From contig NZ_AOLQ01000004.1 in the NCBI RefSeq assembly GCF_000337775.1, forward strand, positions 1-64,000: 64,000 nt of DNA. Reading direction: 5' to 3'. The stretch is from Haloarcula vallismortis ATCC 29715. Lineage in GTDB: Archaea > Halobacteriota > Halobacteria > Halobacteriales > Haloarculaceae. The translations under genes were made by a program, and so were the position numbers. The notes under the pieces were generated by a model that had not been told where the DNA came from, did no database searches, and was given only the letters and a program-made list of their open reading frames with translations. This document shows, in pieces, positions 16,900 to 25,324 of the stretch. Numbering within the stretch: position 1 is the first letter of the stretch; every line of letters begins with the position of its first letter.

Positions 16900-17949
16900 T
16901 CAGGTGAGTTTCTGCTGTTCTCCCTGTCGCTCGCTCGTCAGCAGCGACGACAGTTCGACCAGCAGTGCGATGACGACCGGACCGGCGATAAAGCCGATGA
17001 CGCCAAGCGTCAACACGCCGCCGGTGAACCCGACGAAGTAGAGACTGGCTGGGAGGCCGGTCGTGTAGCGGGCGAGTTTCGGCCTGATAACCGCATCGGG
17101 GAGAAAGCCGACGAAGACGAGGCCGAACACGGTCACCAGTATCGCCCCAGTGATATTGCCGTTGATGATGTCCGCGCCAGCGATGGTAAGGACGACGACG
17201 CTGGGGCCGATGACGGGGATGAACTGCAGGATGCCCGCAGCCACCGCCAGTGCGAACGCGCCCTGGTAGCCCAACAGCCAGAACACGACCCACGCCACGA
17301 CGAAGGTCCCGAACGCCGTCGCCGCCTGAAGAACGTAAATCGCGTATAGTGTTCCACGGAGCCGCTGATGCAGTCGGTTGACGACCTCGTGATACGACGC
17401 CGGCACTGTGCGGTAGGCGGCCTTTTTCGGAGCCTGTGGCTGCCAGAGCATCGCGTAGACGAGAATGGTAAACAGCACGGCTTTCAACGCGAGCACGGGC
17501 GATTCAGCTGCCAGATCCACCGCAATAGCCGTGAGTGTCTCTCGGGCTGCTGTCAGCGTTGGGTCGATCTCGATTGGGTAGCTGAACCCGCCGACATCGA
17601 TGGTCACCATCGGTGGGAGTTGCTGGAAGAACGTAAACAGGTCACGGCGACGGAGATACAGCACGGCACCAAGCGGGACGACGATGAGTGTGCCGCTGAT
17701 AAAGGCGATACCAGTCGTCACCGCCGCTGACAGCCGCTTGGTGAGCCCGTGGCGTCCGAGCCATTCCGAGACGGGAAACAGCACGTATGCAACCGTGATT
17801 GCAAAGAAGATAGTCGATAGCACCCGTGCGAGCAGGACTGCGGTCAGGCAGCCGGTGAGAACGAGCAGCCCCGCGAGGACGTAGGTTCGTCGGCGTGTTA
17901 CCACGCCCGTCCTTTTCCATCGGTCGGTAAAAACGTTATCTGCACACAA
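16900..17949 (-). CDS. AI-2E family (PerM-type) membrane transporter
   Basis: The 349-aa polytopic protein has about eight membrane helices. Family landmarks are the N-terminal hydrophobic pair after RRRTYVLAGLL, and the C-terminal AVAAGILQFIPVIGPSVV and GPVVIALLVELSSLL segments. Members export small molecules or act as Na+/H+ antiporters, and the AI-2 name should not be taken literally in an archaeon. Start at the ATG 17949. Confidence 0.87.
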   Translation of the reverse strand: MCADNVFTDRWKRTGVVTRRRTYVLAGLLVLTGCLTAVLLARVLSTIFFAITVAYVLFPVSEWLGRHGLTKRLSAAVTTGIAFISGTLIVVPLGAVLYLRRRDLFTFFQQLPPMVTIDVGGFSYPIEIDPTLTAARETLTAIAVDLAAESPVLALKAVLFTILVYAMLWQPQAPKKAAYRTVPASYHEVVNRLHQRLRGTLYAIYVLQAATAFGTFVVAWVVFWLLGYQGAFALAVAAGILQFIPVIGPSVVVLTIAGADIINGNITGAILVTVFGLVFVGFLPDAVIRPKLARYTTGLPASLYFVGFTGGVLTLGVIGFIAGPVVIALLVELSSLLTSERQGEQQKLT

Positions 17950-17968
17950 CAGCGGAGTAACACGTCCG

Positions 17969-19051
17969 TCAGGACCGGGAGAACAGCGCCGCTAACTGCT
18001 CGCGGGAGAACAGCGTCGTCGGCCGGTCCATGTGGACACCGATTTCGCCCTCGAATGCCTTCATGCCCGCTTTCTGTATCGGCTCCGGTGCGGAATAGCC
18101 GGCCCGAACCGCATGACCCAGCCGAATTTCCTGCCGGAGGTCATCACGCCACGCTCGCTCGTACTCCCCCAGCGTCGCCGGGTCTACGGGGTCGATCTCT
18201 CGGGCCGCGTGGTCGGCCGCGGTCATGCCGTAGCGGATGCCGCCGCCGGTGAAGGGCTTGGTCTGGGCCGCGGCGTCGCCGATGAGGAACGACCGCCGGC
18301 CGGTGACCCGCTTCGGCGGGCCAATAGGAATGAGCCCGGAACAACGGTGGTCGGTTTCGACGCCGTAGCCGTCGACGAATGCCTCGAAGCGGCCGCGGGC
18401 GTCGTCGCCCGGCGGCACCGCCAGCCCATACTCGACGCCGGCCTCGCCCCGCGGGATGCGCCAGGCGAAAAAGCGCGGGACAGTGAGGTGCACGTCGACG
18501 AAATCGCTGTGGTCCACCTCGTCGCTGAACCCGAGCACGCCGTGGAGCAGTTCGTCGGGTTCCGGGAGGTCGAGCTCCCGCCGGACGCGGCTCTTTGGCC
18601 CGTCACAGCCCGCGACCATCTTCGCTCGGTGCGTTTCGACGCCGTCGGGGCCGCGAACCTCTACAGTGACGCCGTCTTGGTCCTCGGTGACGCCGACGAC
18701 GGAGTGCTCCTCGCGAACCTCGGCCCCGGCGTCGCGGGCCAGCCCCGCGAGGTGCTTGTCCAGCCCGACGCGGTCGATGACGTTCGAGATGACCTCGTCC
18801 TTGTAGAAGGGGTGGTCCGCGCTTCCGGGACCGCCCGTGTGGAACCGCGCACCGGAAATCTCGTTCTGGAACAGTTCGTCGCGGGCGTCCTCGGTGAACT
18901 CCCAGATATCTGTGCTCACATGGCCCGAGCAGGCCAGCGGCTTCCCGATCTCCCCCTGTTCGAACACCACCACGTCGAGTCCCTGACTCGCCGCCTGGCG
19001 CGCGTACCGGGACCCAGCCGGACCCGCGCCGACCACCACAACATCGTGCAT
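17969..19051 (-). CDS. Geranylgeranyl reductase family flavoprotein
   Basis: A FAD-dependent reductase of 360 aa. The dinucleotide-binding motif is VVGAGPAGSRYARQ near the N-terminus, CSGHVSTDIWEF follows, and the second FAD motif is FLIGDAAAQTKPFTGGGIRYGM. The family saturates the geranylgeranyl chains of archaeal ether lipids or of menaquinone and related isoprenoids; which substrate applies cannot be read from sequence. The ATG at 19051 places the FAD motif at the very N-terminus, as usual; the longer frame is rejected. Confidence 0.9.
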   Translation of the reverse strand: MHDVVVVGAGPAGSRYARQAASQGLDVVVFEQGEIGKPLACSGHVSTDIWEFTEDARDELFQNEISGARFHTGGPGSADHPFYKDEVISNVIDRVGLDKHLAGLARDAGAEVREEHSVVGVTEDQDGVTVEVRGPDGVETHRAKMVAGCDGPKSRVRRELDLPEPDELLHGVLGFSDEVDHSDFVDVHLTVPRFFAWRIPRGEAGVEYGLAVPPGDDARGRFEAFVDGYGVETDHRCSGLIPIGPPKRVTGRRSFLIGDAAAQTKPFTGGGIRYGMTAADHAAREIDPVDPATLGEYERAWRDDLRQEIRLGHAVRAGYSAPEPIQKAGMKAFEGEIGVHMDRPTTLFSREQLAALFSRS

Positions 19052-19115
19052 ACACGTTCCCTCGGTGTCACGAACCAAATAGCTTCTCGATTTCGCGCCT
19101 GCCGCGACCACTGGG

Positions 19116-19541
19116 TCAGCTACCCGCCGCGGGGAGTCGCGGGTAGCCCCGTCGCTCGGCCAGCCAGCCGCCGAAGCGACCGGCCAGGGCACCGACAAGT
19201 ACCGGAAGCGCCAGCAACCACACGCCGACGACCAGTGTCATGATGAGGCCGACAGCTCGGAACCACAGCGGGTTCGGAACCGTCGGCACTGTCATCAACA
19301 GCCCTTTCAGCGACCAGAGAGCCGGGAGTCCGCCGATGAGGCCAGCCCTGAGGCCCGCAGCGGTCCCCGTTCCACCGTGGCGCTTGACCAGATACCCCGC
19401 GATAGCGCTGCCGAGGAATAGCCCCTGAAACGTGATGTTCGACGACGACTGCAACACCTGCGCGACGGTAAACATCGCGGGGACGAGGCCGCCGATGAGA
19501 GCGCATTGCCATGTCTTCGATAGCTCGAACTGGAGGGACAT
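19116..19541 (-). CDS. DUF5518-like small membrane protein
   Basis: The 141-aa protein has about four hydrophobic segments and Gly-rich loops (GGLVPAMFTVAQVLQ, GSAIAGYLVKRHGGTGTAAGLRAGLIGG). The alternating Gly/Ala helices and the KRHGGTGTAAGLRAG loop match a haloarchaeal membrane family that I recall as DUF5518. Function unknown. The start at 19541 (MSLQFELSKTW) was chosen because the upstream extension is not hydrophobic or conserved-looking. Confidence 0.72.
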   Translation of the reverse strand: MSLQFELSKTWQCALIGGLVPAMFTVAQVLQSSSNITFQGLFLGSAIAGYLVKRHGGTGTAAGLRAGLIGGLPALWSLKGLLMTVPTVPNPLWFRAVGLIMTLVVGVWLLALPVLVGALAGRFGGWLAERRGYPRLPAAGS

Positions 19542-19653
19542 AGCCGGGCTATGGGTCGCCGGTCGCAAATAATGATCCCCTGATGATACAAACAAGCGCC
19601 ATATCGACGGCCCAATCAGGATTCATATGTCGGTCGCGCCCCTGCCAACGGCT

Positions 19654-20040
19654 ATGGCAGAGTACCAGCCTGGGGTGTGTAACATCGGAGCGAAACAGCG
19701 CCGCGCCCGTCGACTGTCGGCCATCGGGTCGTTTGCAGTCGCTGTCGGTATCGCGCTCGCCGTCGCGGTCGGCGCGATACCGACGACATCGCTGTGGGCG
19801 ACTGTTCCGTTCATCTTCGGCGGGTGGGTCGGCGCGCTGCAGGACTACTTCCGGTTCTGTGTTGCCTTCGGTGCGCTCGCCCGCTACGACCTGTCGGGGT
19901 CGGGCGGGGACAGCGGAACCGTTGCTGCAACCGAAGCTGTTCGTGCCGACCGCCGACAGGCTGTGAAAATTCTCCTGCTCGCGGCCGTTGGGACGGCTGC
20001 GACGAGCGGCCTCGGATACGCGGCCATCACGGTACTCTGA
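19654..20040 (+). CDS. Small haloarchaeal membrane protein with YQPGVCNIG N-terminus
   Basis: From the ATG at 19654 (MAEYQPGVCNIG) this is a 128-aa protein with three probable membrane helices (ALAVAVGAIP region, LWATVPFIFGGWVGALQ, and the C-terminal ILLLAAVGTAATSGLGYAAI). An upstream ATG at 19627 would add nine residues. The short N-terminal block with a single Cys and Asn-Ile-Gly looks like a conserved motif of small haloarchaeal membrane proteins. No function assigned. Confidence 0.7.
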   Translation: MAEYQPGVCNIGAKQRRARRLSAIGSFAVAVGIALAVAVGAIPTTSLWATVPFIFGGWVGALQDYFRFCVAFGALARYDLSGSGGDSGTVAATEAVRADRRQAVKILLLAAVGTAATSGLGYAAITVL

Positions 20041-20054
20041 TCAGCTTCTGATAG

Positions 20055-20567
20055 TCACCGTAACGCGACCGTGAAGGCGACGACAGCGAGCAGCAGGAGG
20101 CCGAGTGCCAGCGGCGACGGCGTGCCCGTCACGGAGCGGTAGATGAGATAGCCGACGCCACCGCCCGCCGTCAGAAGCGTGCCGACCGAGATGGTATGGA
20201 CGAGTTCGACGCGGAGCGTCGGGGCCTCGACACCGATCTGTGTTTCCAGCCGAAGCGCGTGTCTGGCGGTTACCCAGGCCAGTACGACCGGTGCCGTCGC
20301 ACCGAGGAGCCACTCCGGCGACCCGGCTCCGGTTCCTGCCTGTATGACGGCGATGAAGAGGCCGCTGACACCGGCCGTCAGCGCGAGCTCGGATCGGCGC
20401 AACAGACCGGCGACAACTGCCAGCCCGCCGCCGCCGGCGAATGCTAGGGCGACGGGAACAGACGCGACGAGTCCGAGTACAGCGAGGACGGACGCGATGC
20501 TGACGCCGGCGCTGAACCGCGGTAGCCCCGCGGGGGATGGCCGCTCACGGTCAGCTATCTGTGGCAC
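20055..20567 (-). CDS. Membrane protein at end of MoxR/DUF58 operon
   Basis: The 170-aa protein is almost wholly hydrophobic after an arginine-containing N-terminus, with about five or six membrane helices and a final segment LALGLLLLAVVAFTVALR. Its start overlaps the end of the DUF58 gene by 17 bp, so it is very probably the last gene of the MoxR operon. Small membrane proteins like this accompany MoxR/DUF58 genes in haloarchaea (I recall a DUF7519 label, unverified). Role unknown. Confidence 0.75.
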   Translation of the reverse strand: MPQIADRERPSPAGLPRFSAGVSIASVLAVLGLVASVPVALAFAGGGGLAVVAGLLRRSELALTAGVSGLFIAVIQAGTGAGSPEWLLGATAPVVLAWVTARHALRLETQIGVEAPTLRVELVHTISVGTLLTAGGGVGYLIYRSVTGTPSPLALGLLLLAVVAFTVALR

Positions 20568-22497
20568 GGGCCTGCACCTCCCTGAACGGCGTCTCCGGGT
20601 TCCAGTTTCGGACTGGGATATCGTGTTCGCGGAGCGTCGAGAGTCGGTTTTCTCGGTCGAGGTGTGCGCAGGCTCCGGCGACCGTGGACGGGGCCGTACA
20701 GTCCGGGCTGACCACCGAAACGCTCTGTCCGGCCTCCGCCAGTCGTCGGATGAGTGTCACACCGTCGTCGTCACAGAGCGGCGAGACGACGATTACCTGT
20801 ACGTCGGGGCCAAGCCGAGCGGTCAGGTCGTCAGCGGCGTCGGTGGACTCTGTCGACGGTGCCGGCGGCGTCCACGGGACCGCAGCTTCGCCGGCGAGAC
20901 AGGTTTGAATTGCCACACGGTGGCGCTCACCGGTTGTCGGCAGCACCCATCGGTCACCCCCGCCGACCGTTCCCACGCCGACTGGAACCCCGTCGTCAAG
21001 CAACTGGTCGGCAATGGTGTAGGCGGCCGCCGCGCCGTGGCGCGGCGCAGGGATATCTCCGGACGCCGCTGCGACGTACGCCGCCCGTCGGGCATCGACG
21101 ACCACGGCGACCCGCGGCTGTCGTGGCTCCCGAAACTCGACTGTCGCCAGCTCGCCGATCTTCGCACGGTGGTGCCAGTCGATTCTCGATGCCGGGTCGC
21201 CGGGACGGTACGCTCGTATGGAGTCGAACTCGACGCCGCTTCCGGTGACCCCCGCCTCCTGCTGTCCCGGCAGTGGCGTCGCCCGCTGGTGGGGCGCGCT
21301 GCCGTCACCGCCGCGCCGTTCGAAGCCACACGTCAGGCTCTCGTGGCCGTCGGTAACCGCGACGGTTCGGACTGTCTCCCGCGCGCCAGCGAAATCACTC
21401 AGAACCGCGACAGGCGGCTCGAACGTGTGATTTCCCGGAACCGCTGTCAGCGTGTAGGTGAATGACCGCTCAGTACCGGGCCGCAACGCGGTGGTCGTCC
21501 GCGGCGACCCCGAACAGACTGTGAGTCCGGCGGGGACCCCGTCCAGCAGCCGGAGGTCCGGTATCGTCGTCTTGCCGACGTTCCGTACGGTCACGGTGAC
21601 CTCGACGGTCGTTCCGGGGGTCGGCGTCTGCGGTTCGAGCGTCCGGGTGAGTTCGATGTCGCCCGTGGGTTCCCAGATACGGGCAGCACCGGCCAGTGCG
21701 ACCCCGAAAGTCGCGGTCAACACCGCGCCGGGAGCCCCCATCACGACGCCGCCAGCGCTGGCGAGCAACACTGCGACAGAGACGCGCTTGGTCCGGCCGG
21801 TCGACCGGGTCCGGGGGAGTCCGTCGGTGGGCCAGTACTCTCCGGTAGCATCCTCGGTATCGGTCGTTTCCGCCGGCACGAGCCGGCTGTCCGGGGCGGG
21901 CGCGTCAGCACCCCGCTGCTCGGCCAGTTCGACGACGGCGTGACGGGCCCGCGTGACGATGGGAAGCTCGGGCCGAACGAAGGGGAGCGACGCCCGGCGC
22001 GGAAGCGGCGGCCGCAGTCCGTCGGCGAAGAAGGCGGCGGCTACCTCGTCGTCGGTCCAGTTGCCGCCCGCGAGCCGGTCGGCGGCCGCGCCCGGCCTGT
22101 CACCGTCGGTTCGTCCGAGTACGTCGACGGCAAGCTCATGGAGCGACGCGTGTATACGCTCTCTAGGTGTGCGCTCTCTCGCGCCGTCCCACTCGTCCGT
22201 GTCGTCGACAGCGCGGCGGCCGACGATGCTACTCCGGTCCAGTAGCTCGGCGAACGCCGTCCCGGGAACGCGATACCGTGGACGGCGCTCGGGCGTCGGC
22301 AGCCGTGTCTCTTGCTCGTCACTGTCGAACAACTGTCCGACCGCGAGCACCACCGCCGCGACCCCGACTCCGACTGTCAGTAGCGTCGCGACCACTCGCG
22401 GCAGGAGCCCGCCGCCCAGTTCTGGCAGCGCCAGAAGGAGTCCGCCGGCACTGATAGCCAGGAGACCAACAATCGTCGGGAGGCGTCGCCGGCTCAC
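20551..22497 (-). CDS. DUF58 protein with membrane-anchored N-terminal extension
   Basis: The 648-aa protein has, in order: two membrane helices (about 7-27 and 33-55); a cytoplasmic charged region (60-230); a second membrane pair (238-275); a beta-rich CARDB/NEW3-like domain (285-385, TTVEVTVTVRNVGKTTIPDL); and the DUF58 core (FDSIRAYRPGDPASRIDW at about 425-441, then VAVVVDAR and a vWA-like fold to the end). DUF58 proteins work with MoxR ATPases, probably in maturation of envelope or metal-containing complexes. The first membrane pair plus linker looks like a separate small protein fused to DUF58. It overlaps the upstream gene by 4 bp. Confidence 0.87.
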   Translation of the reverse strand: MSRRRLPTIVGLLAISAGGLLLALPELGGGLLPRVVATLLTVGVGVAAVVLAVGQLFDSDEQETRLPTPERRPRYRVPGTAFAELLDRSSIVGRRAVDDTDEWDGARERTPRERIHASLHELAVDVLGRTDGDRPGAAADRLAGGNWTDDEVAAAFFADGLRPPLPRRASLPFVRPELPIVTRARHAVVELAEQRGADAPAPDSRLVPAETTDTEDATGEYWPTDGLPRTRSTGRTKRVSVAVLLASAGGVVMGAPGAVLTATFGVALAGAARIWEPTGDIELTRTLEPQTPTPGTTVEVTVTVRNVGKTTIPDLRLLDGVPAGLTVCSGSPRTTTALRPGTERSFTYTLTAVPGNHTFEPPVAVLSDFAGARETVRTVAVTDGHESLTCGFERRGGDGSAPHQRATPLPGQQEAGVTGSGVEFDSIRAYRPGDPASRIDWHHRAKIGELATVEFREPRQPRVAVVVDARRAAYVAAASGDIPAPRHGAAAAYTIADQLLDDGVPVGVGTVGGGDRWVLPTTGERHRVAIQTCLAGEAAVPWTPPAPSTESTDAADDLTARLGPDVQVIVVSPLCDDDGVTLIRRLAEAGQSVSVVSPDCTAPSTVAGACAHLDRENRLSTLREHDIPVRNWNPETPFREVQARATDS

Positions 22498-23228
22498 GAC
22501 GCTTCACCACCCGCAGGCGCATCTAGCGATAGTGTGGCCGCGGCGGCCCGCGCCTGCCGTTCCCGCTCCGGCGTCGCGGCCGCGTCGCCATACCGAACCA
22601 CACAGAACAGCTCAGTCAGCGCCGTCACCGGCCGTCGGGGCAGCCCGGATTCGATTGCCTTCTGCCGAACGTCGGCAGGGGTACCCGGCTCGGCGGTGGG
22701 CGGTCCGAACGCGCTGTCGGTCGATTCGACGTGGTTCCTGAGTGCTGACCACGCCCGATACACGTCGTTTTCCGGCGGCACGTCCGCTGTGAGCGACACC
22801 GAATCGGCCGCGGGTGCTGTCGACGCCGGTGGCGGGTCATCGTCAGTACTGTCGGAGTCGGTCTCCTCGCCGTGAGTCAGTTCGTACAGGAGTACCACCC
22901 CGCCCAGCACGACGAGCGTGAGGCCGGCGGCGACCTGCCATCGCGGCGGCCCGCCGTTCGAACTTGCCGCGGCTGTTGTCGTCATCTCTGTATCGGGTGC
23001 TCTAGACGCTGACTGGGTCCCCTCCGGAGTCCCGGGTCCGCCGCCGCCGGGTCGGTGTGGCGGCGGCGTGGACTCTTCTGTCGGTACCCCGGTCGTCACG
23101 GCCGGTTCTGTCGAGACGGTTTCGACCGACGCAGCAACCATCGCTAGCGCGACGACGGCGAGGACAGCGAGGGCCAGCGAGCCGAGTCGTACCACGATCA
23201 TACCACCCGGTTGCTGCCGTCGAGACAT
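22494..23228 (-). CDS. Membrane protein with DUF4129-like C-terminus (MoxR operon)
   Basis: The 244-aa protein has a first membrane helix at about 11-34, a Pro/Gly/Thr-rich stretch (40-95), a second helix at 98-116, an acidic spacer and a C-terminal helical domain (150-240: VYRAWSALRNHVESTDSAFGP, then TPADVRQKAIESGLP). That C-terminal pattern is typical of the DUF4129 domain that accompanies MoxR and DUF58. The Pro/Thr-rich loop is probably outside the membrane. Start at 23228 lies 28 bp after the moxR stop; MIVVRLG (23201) is an alternative. Confidence 0.8.
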   Translation of the reverse strand: MSRRQQPGGMIVVRLGSLALAVLAVVALAMVAASVETVSTEPAVTTGVPTEESTPPPHRPGGGGPGTPEGTQSASRAPDTEMTTTAAASSNGGPPRWQVAAGLTLVVLGGVVLLYELTHGEETDSDSTDDDPPPASTAPAADSVSLTADVPPENDVYRAWSALRNHVESTDSAFGPPTAEPGTPADVRQKAIESGLPRRPVTALTELFCVVRYGDAAATPERERQARAAAATLSLDAPAGGEAS

Positions 23229-23256
23229 CGGAGCGACTTCTCGTCGTCCATCCTGC

Positions 23257-24240
23257 TCACTCCCCGGCCGCCGGTGTCTTGGGGTCAGCCGGCGATACTG
23301 TCGGGACCGTGATGCTGTCGAACACGTCCGCAACGACATCCTCAGCTGTCGCCCCGTCAACGGTGGCATCAGTCGTCAGGACCAGTCGGTGGGAGAGGAC
23401 CGGCGCACCGACAGTCTGGACGTCCACCGGGCGCACGTAGTCCCGGCCCGCGATTACCGCGCGGCTCCGGGCGGCTTCAAGCAGGCGCTGGCTCCCGCGC
23501 GGTGAGACGCCGACTTCAGTCCGGGCGTCCCGGCGGGTGCCGCGGACGATGTCGATGAGGTAGCTCAGGATATCGTCGTCAACTGTCACTCCCTCGGGAA
23601 CGGACTGTAAGCGGCGGACCCCCTCGGGGTCGAGGACGTCGTCGGTCGACGGGGTCTGTGACGCCCGCTCGGTCCGCTGACGGAGCAGTCCCTTCTCGGC
23701 ACTGGCCGCTGGGTAGCCGATGCTGGTCTTGACGAGGAAGCGGTCGCGCTGGGCCTCCGGCAGGGGGAACACGCCCTCGCTCTCGACTGGGTTCTGGGTT
23801 GCGACGACAACGAACGGGTCTGGCAGTGCGTGCGTGTCGCCGTCGACGGTCACCTGCCCCTCGGCCATCGCCTCAAGCAGCGCGGCCTGCGTCTTCGGCG
23901 GTGCGCGGTTGATCTCGTCTGCCAGCACGAAGTTTGCGAATATCGGTCCCTCCGAGAACTCGAACTCGCCGTCGCCCTCGCGGTAGAGGTGCGTCCCGGT
24001 CACGTCCGCCGGCAACAGGTCGGGCGTGAACTGCACCCGTGCGAAGGTGAGCCCGAGCGCGGTTGCGAAACTCCGGGCGGTCAGGGTCTTGCCCGTCCCC
24101 GGCACGTCCTCGATGAGCACGTGGCCACGGGCGAGGACGGCGGTCAGTACCGTTTCGAGGAACTCCCGTTCGGCGACGACGCTCTCGGCGACCGTATCGA
24201 GCAGGCGGTCGCACTCGTTACAGGCGTCTGGCACGTCCAT
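23257..24240 (-). CDS. MoxR family AAA+ ATPase
   Basis: The 327-aa AAA+ ATPase has Walker A EDVPGTGKT, Walker B/pore region FVLADEINRAPPKTQAALLEAMAEGQVT, sensor segment VVATQNPVESEGVFPLPEAQRDRF and a C-terminal lid (VGVSPRGSQRLLEAARSRAVI). MoxR proteins act as chaperones for metal-cofactor insertion or complex assembly with vWA/DUF58 partners. It is the first gene of a four-gene operon running to 20055. The ATG at 24240 was chosen; upstream sequence in frame is low-complexity. Confidence 0.93.
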   Translation of the reverse strand: MDVPDACNECDRLLDTVAESVVAEREFLETVLTAVLARGHVLIEDVPGTGKTLTARSFATALGLTFARVQFTPDLLPADVTGTHLYREGDGEFEFSEGPIFANFVLADEINRAPPKTQAALLEAMAEGQVTVDGDTHALPDPFVVVATQNPVESEGVFPLPEAQRDRFLVKTSIGYPAASAEKGLLRQRTERASQTPSTDDVLDPEGVRRLQSVPEGVTVDDDILSYLIDIVRGTRRDARTEVGVSPRGSQRLLEAARSRAVIAGRDYVRPVDVQTVGAPVLSHRLVLTTDATVDGATAEDVVADVFDSITVPTVSPADPKTPAAGE

Positions 24241-24307
24241 TGTACTCCTGGCTGTGACCCGGAATCTGTTAATAATTCGAACTGAGTTTCTGGCCGAGAA
24301 AACGGGG

Positions 24308-25282
24308 TCAGACGATAGCCAGCCCGCTCGGAACCTGCGTGTACTCGGCCGGCCAGCCCTCGTCATCAGGGCCGTTCCAAGTCCACGTTTCCCCACGTTT
24401 CGACTGGAACAGGCCGTGGTTCGTCAGCGCGAGAAAGCCGCCGTCCGGGTCGGATGCCAGAATTGGTCGGGCCAGTCCCGCTGGCCCCGGCAGGCTGTCC
24501 ATCGACCGTGTCCACCGGTCGCTGTCGCACTGATACACGTAGCTCTCGCCGCTGGTGCTGTGCGCAGACCGCGGCCCGCTGGCTGCCGAGACGAGTACAC
24601 AATCGGGGTCATCGGGATGGACGGCCAGCCCCCACACGTACCGATGCTCCAGGCCCTTCTGCGGATAGGTCCATGTCGCCCCGTGGTCGGTCGACAGCGC
24701 GAAGCCGTCGCCGGCAGCGGTGTACACCCGGTCGGGGGCGTCGGGGTGGGTCGCCAGCGTGTGGTTGTCCCGCCGCGCGCCGTCGGGGTGGTCGACCCAT
24801 GTCTCGCCGCCGTCGGGACTGCGGACGAACGCGCCGGCCTCGATGGCGACGTACACCTGCTCTGGGTCGTCCGGCGCGAGGGCAATCCACCGAACGTGGT
24901 TGGTGTGGGGCCGCGGCGGGAACGACCACCGCGACGCCGAGTCGAGCTCGGTCAGTCCGGGACGCTCTGTCCACGTCTCGCCGCCGTCAGCCGAGCGGTA
25001 GACCGCGCTCGGCTCCGTCCCGGCCCAGACCACGTCAGCGTCCTGTGGGCTGACCGTGACGCTCGTCACGCGGTCGCCGGCATCGAGGACTTCCGCCCAC
25101 GTCGCGCCGCTGTCGGTCGTGCGCTGGAGGCCAGTGCCGGCGGTACCCACGAAGGCACGATTCGGTTCGGCGGCCCCCGCGGCGACGCACTCGATATCGT
25201 GACCGAGAAGGCAGTTGTCCCAGCCGTTGCCGCCGTCTCCGACGAGGATGCGGTCCCCGAGCGCGGCGTAGACGGTGTCCAT
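24308..25282 (-). CDS. BNR/sialidase-type beta-propeller protein
   Basis: The 324-aa protein has repeated Asp-box blades: RTTDSGATWAEV, RSADGGETWTER, RSPDGGETWVDH, STDHGATWTYP and SKRGETWTW. These S/T-x-D-x-G-x-x-W boxes form a beta-propeller of five or more blades. There is no signal peptide or membrane segment, so it appears cytosolic. It lacks sialidase catalytic residues that I can recognise, so it may be a scaffold like Ycf48 rather than an enzyme. It lies between the MoxR operon and the pentapeptide protein, all on the minus strand. Confidence 0.83.
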   Translation of the reverse strand: MDTVYAALGDRILVGDGGNGWDNCLLGHDIECVAAGAAEPNRAFVGTAGTGLQRTTDSGATWAEVLDAGDRVTSVTVSPQDADVVWAGTEPSAVYRSADGGETWTERPGLTELDSASRWSFPPRPHTNHVRWIALAPDDPEQVYVAIEAGAFVRSPDGGETWVDHPDGARRDNHTLATHPDAPDRVYTAAGDGFALSTDHGATWTYPQKGLEHRYVWGLAVHPDDPDCVLVSAASGPRSAHSTSGESYVYQCDSDRWTRSMDSLPGPAGLARPILASDPDGGFLALTNHGLFQSKRGETWTWNGPDDEGWPAEYTQVPSGLAIV

Positions 25283-25324
25283 AAGCCGACTGTACGACGC
25301 CCGAGCGAAGAAAGCTGGTGGTGG

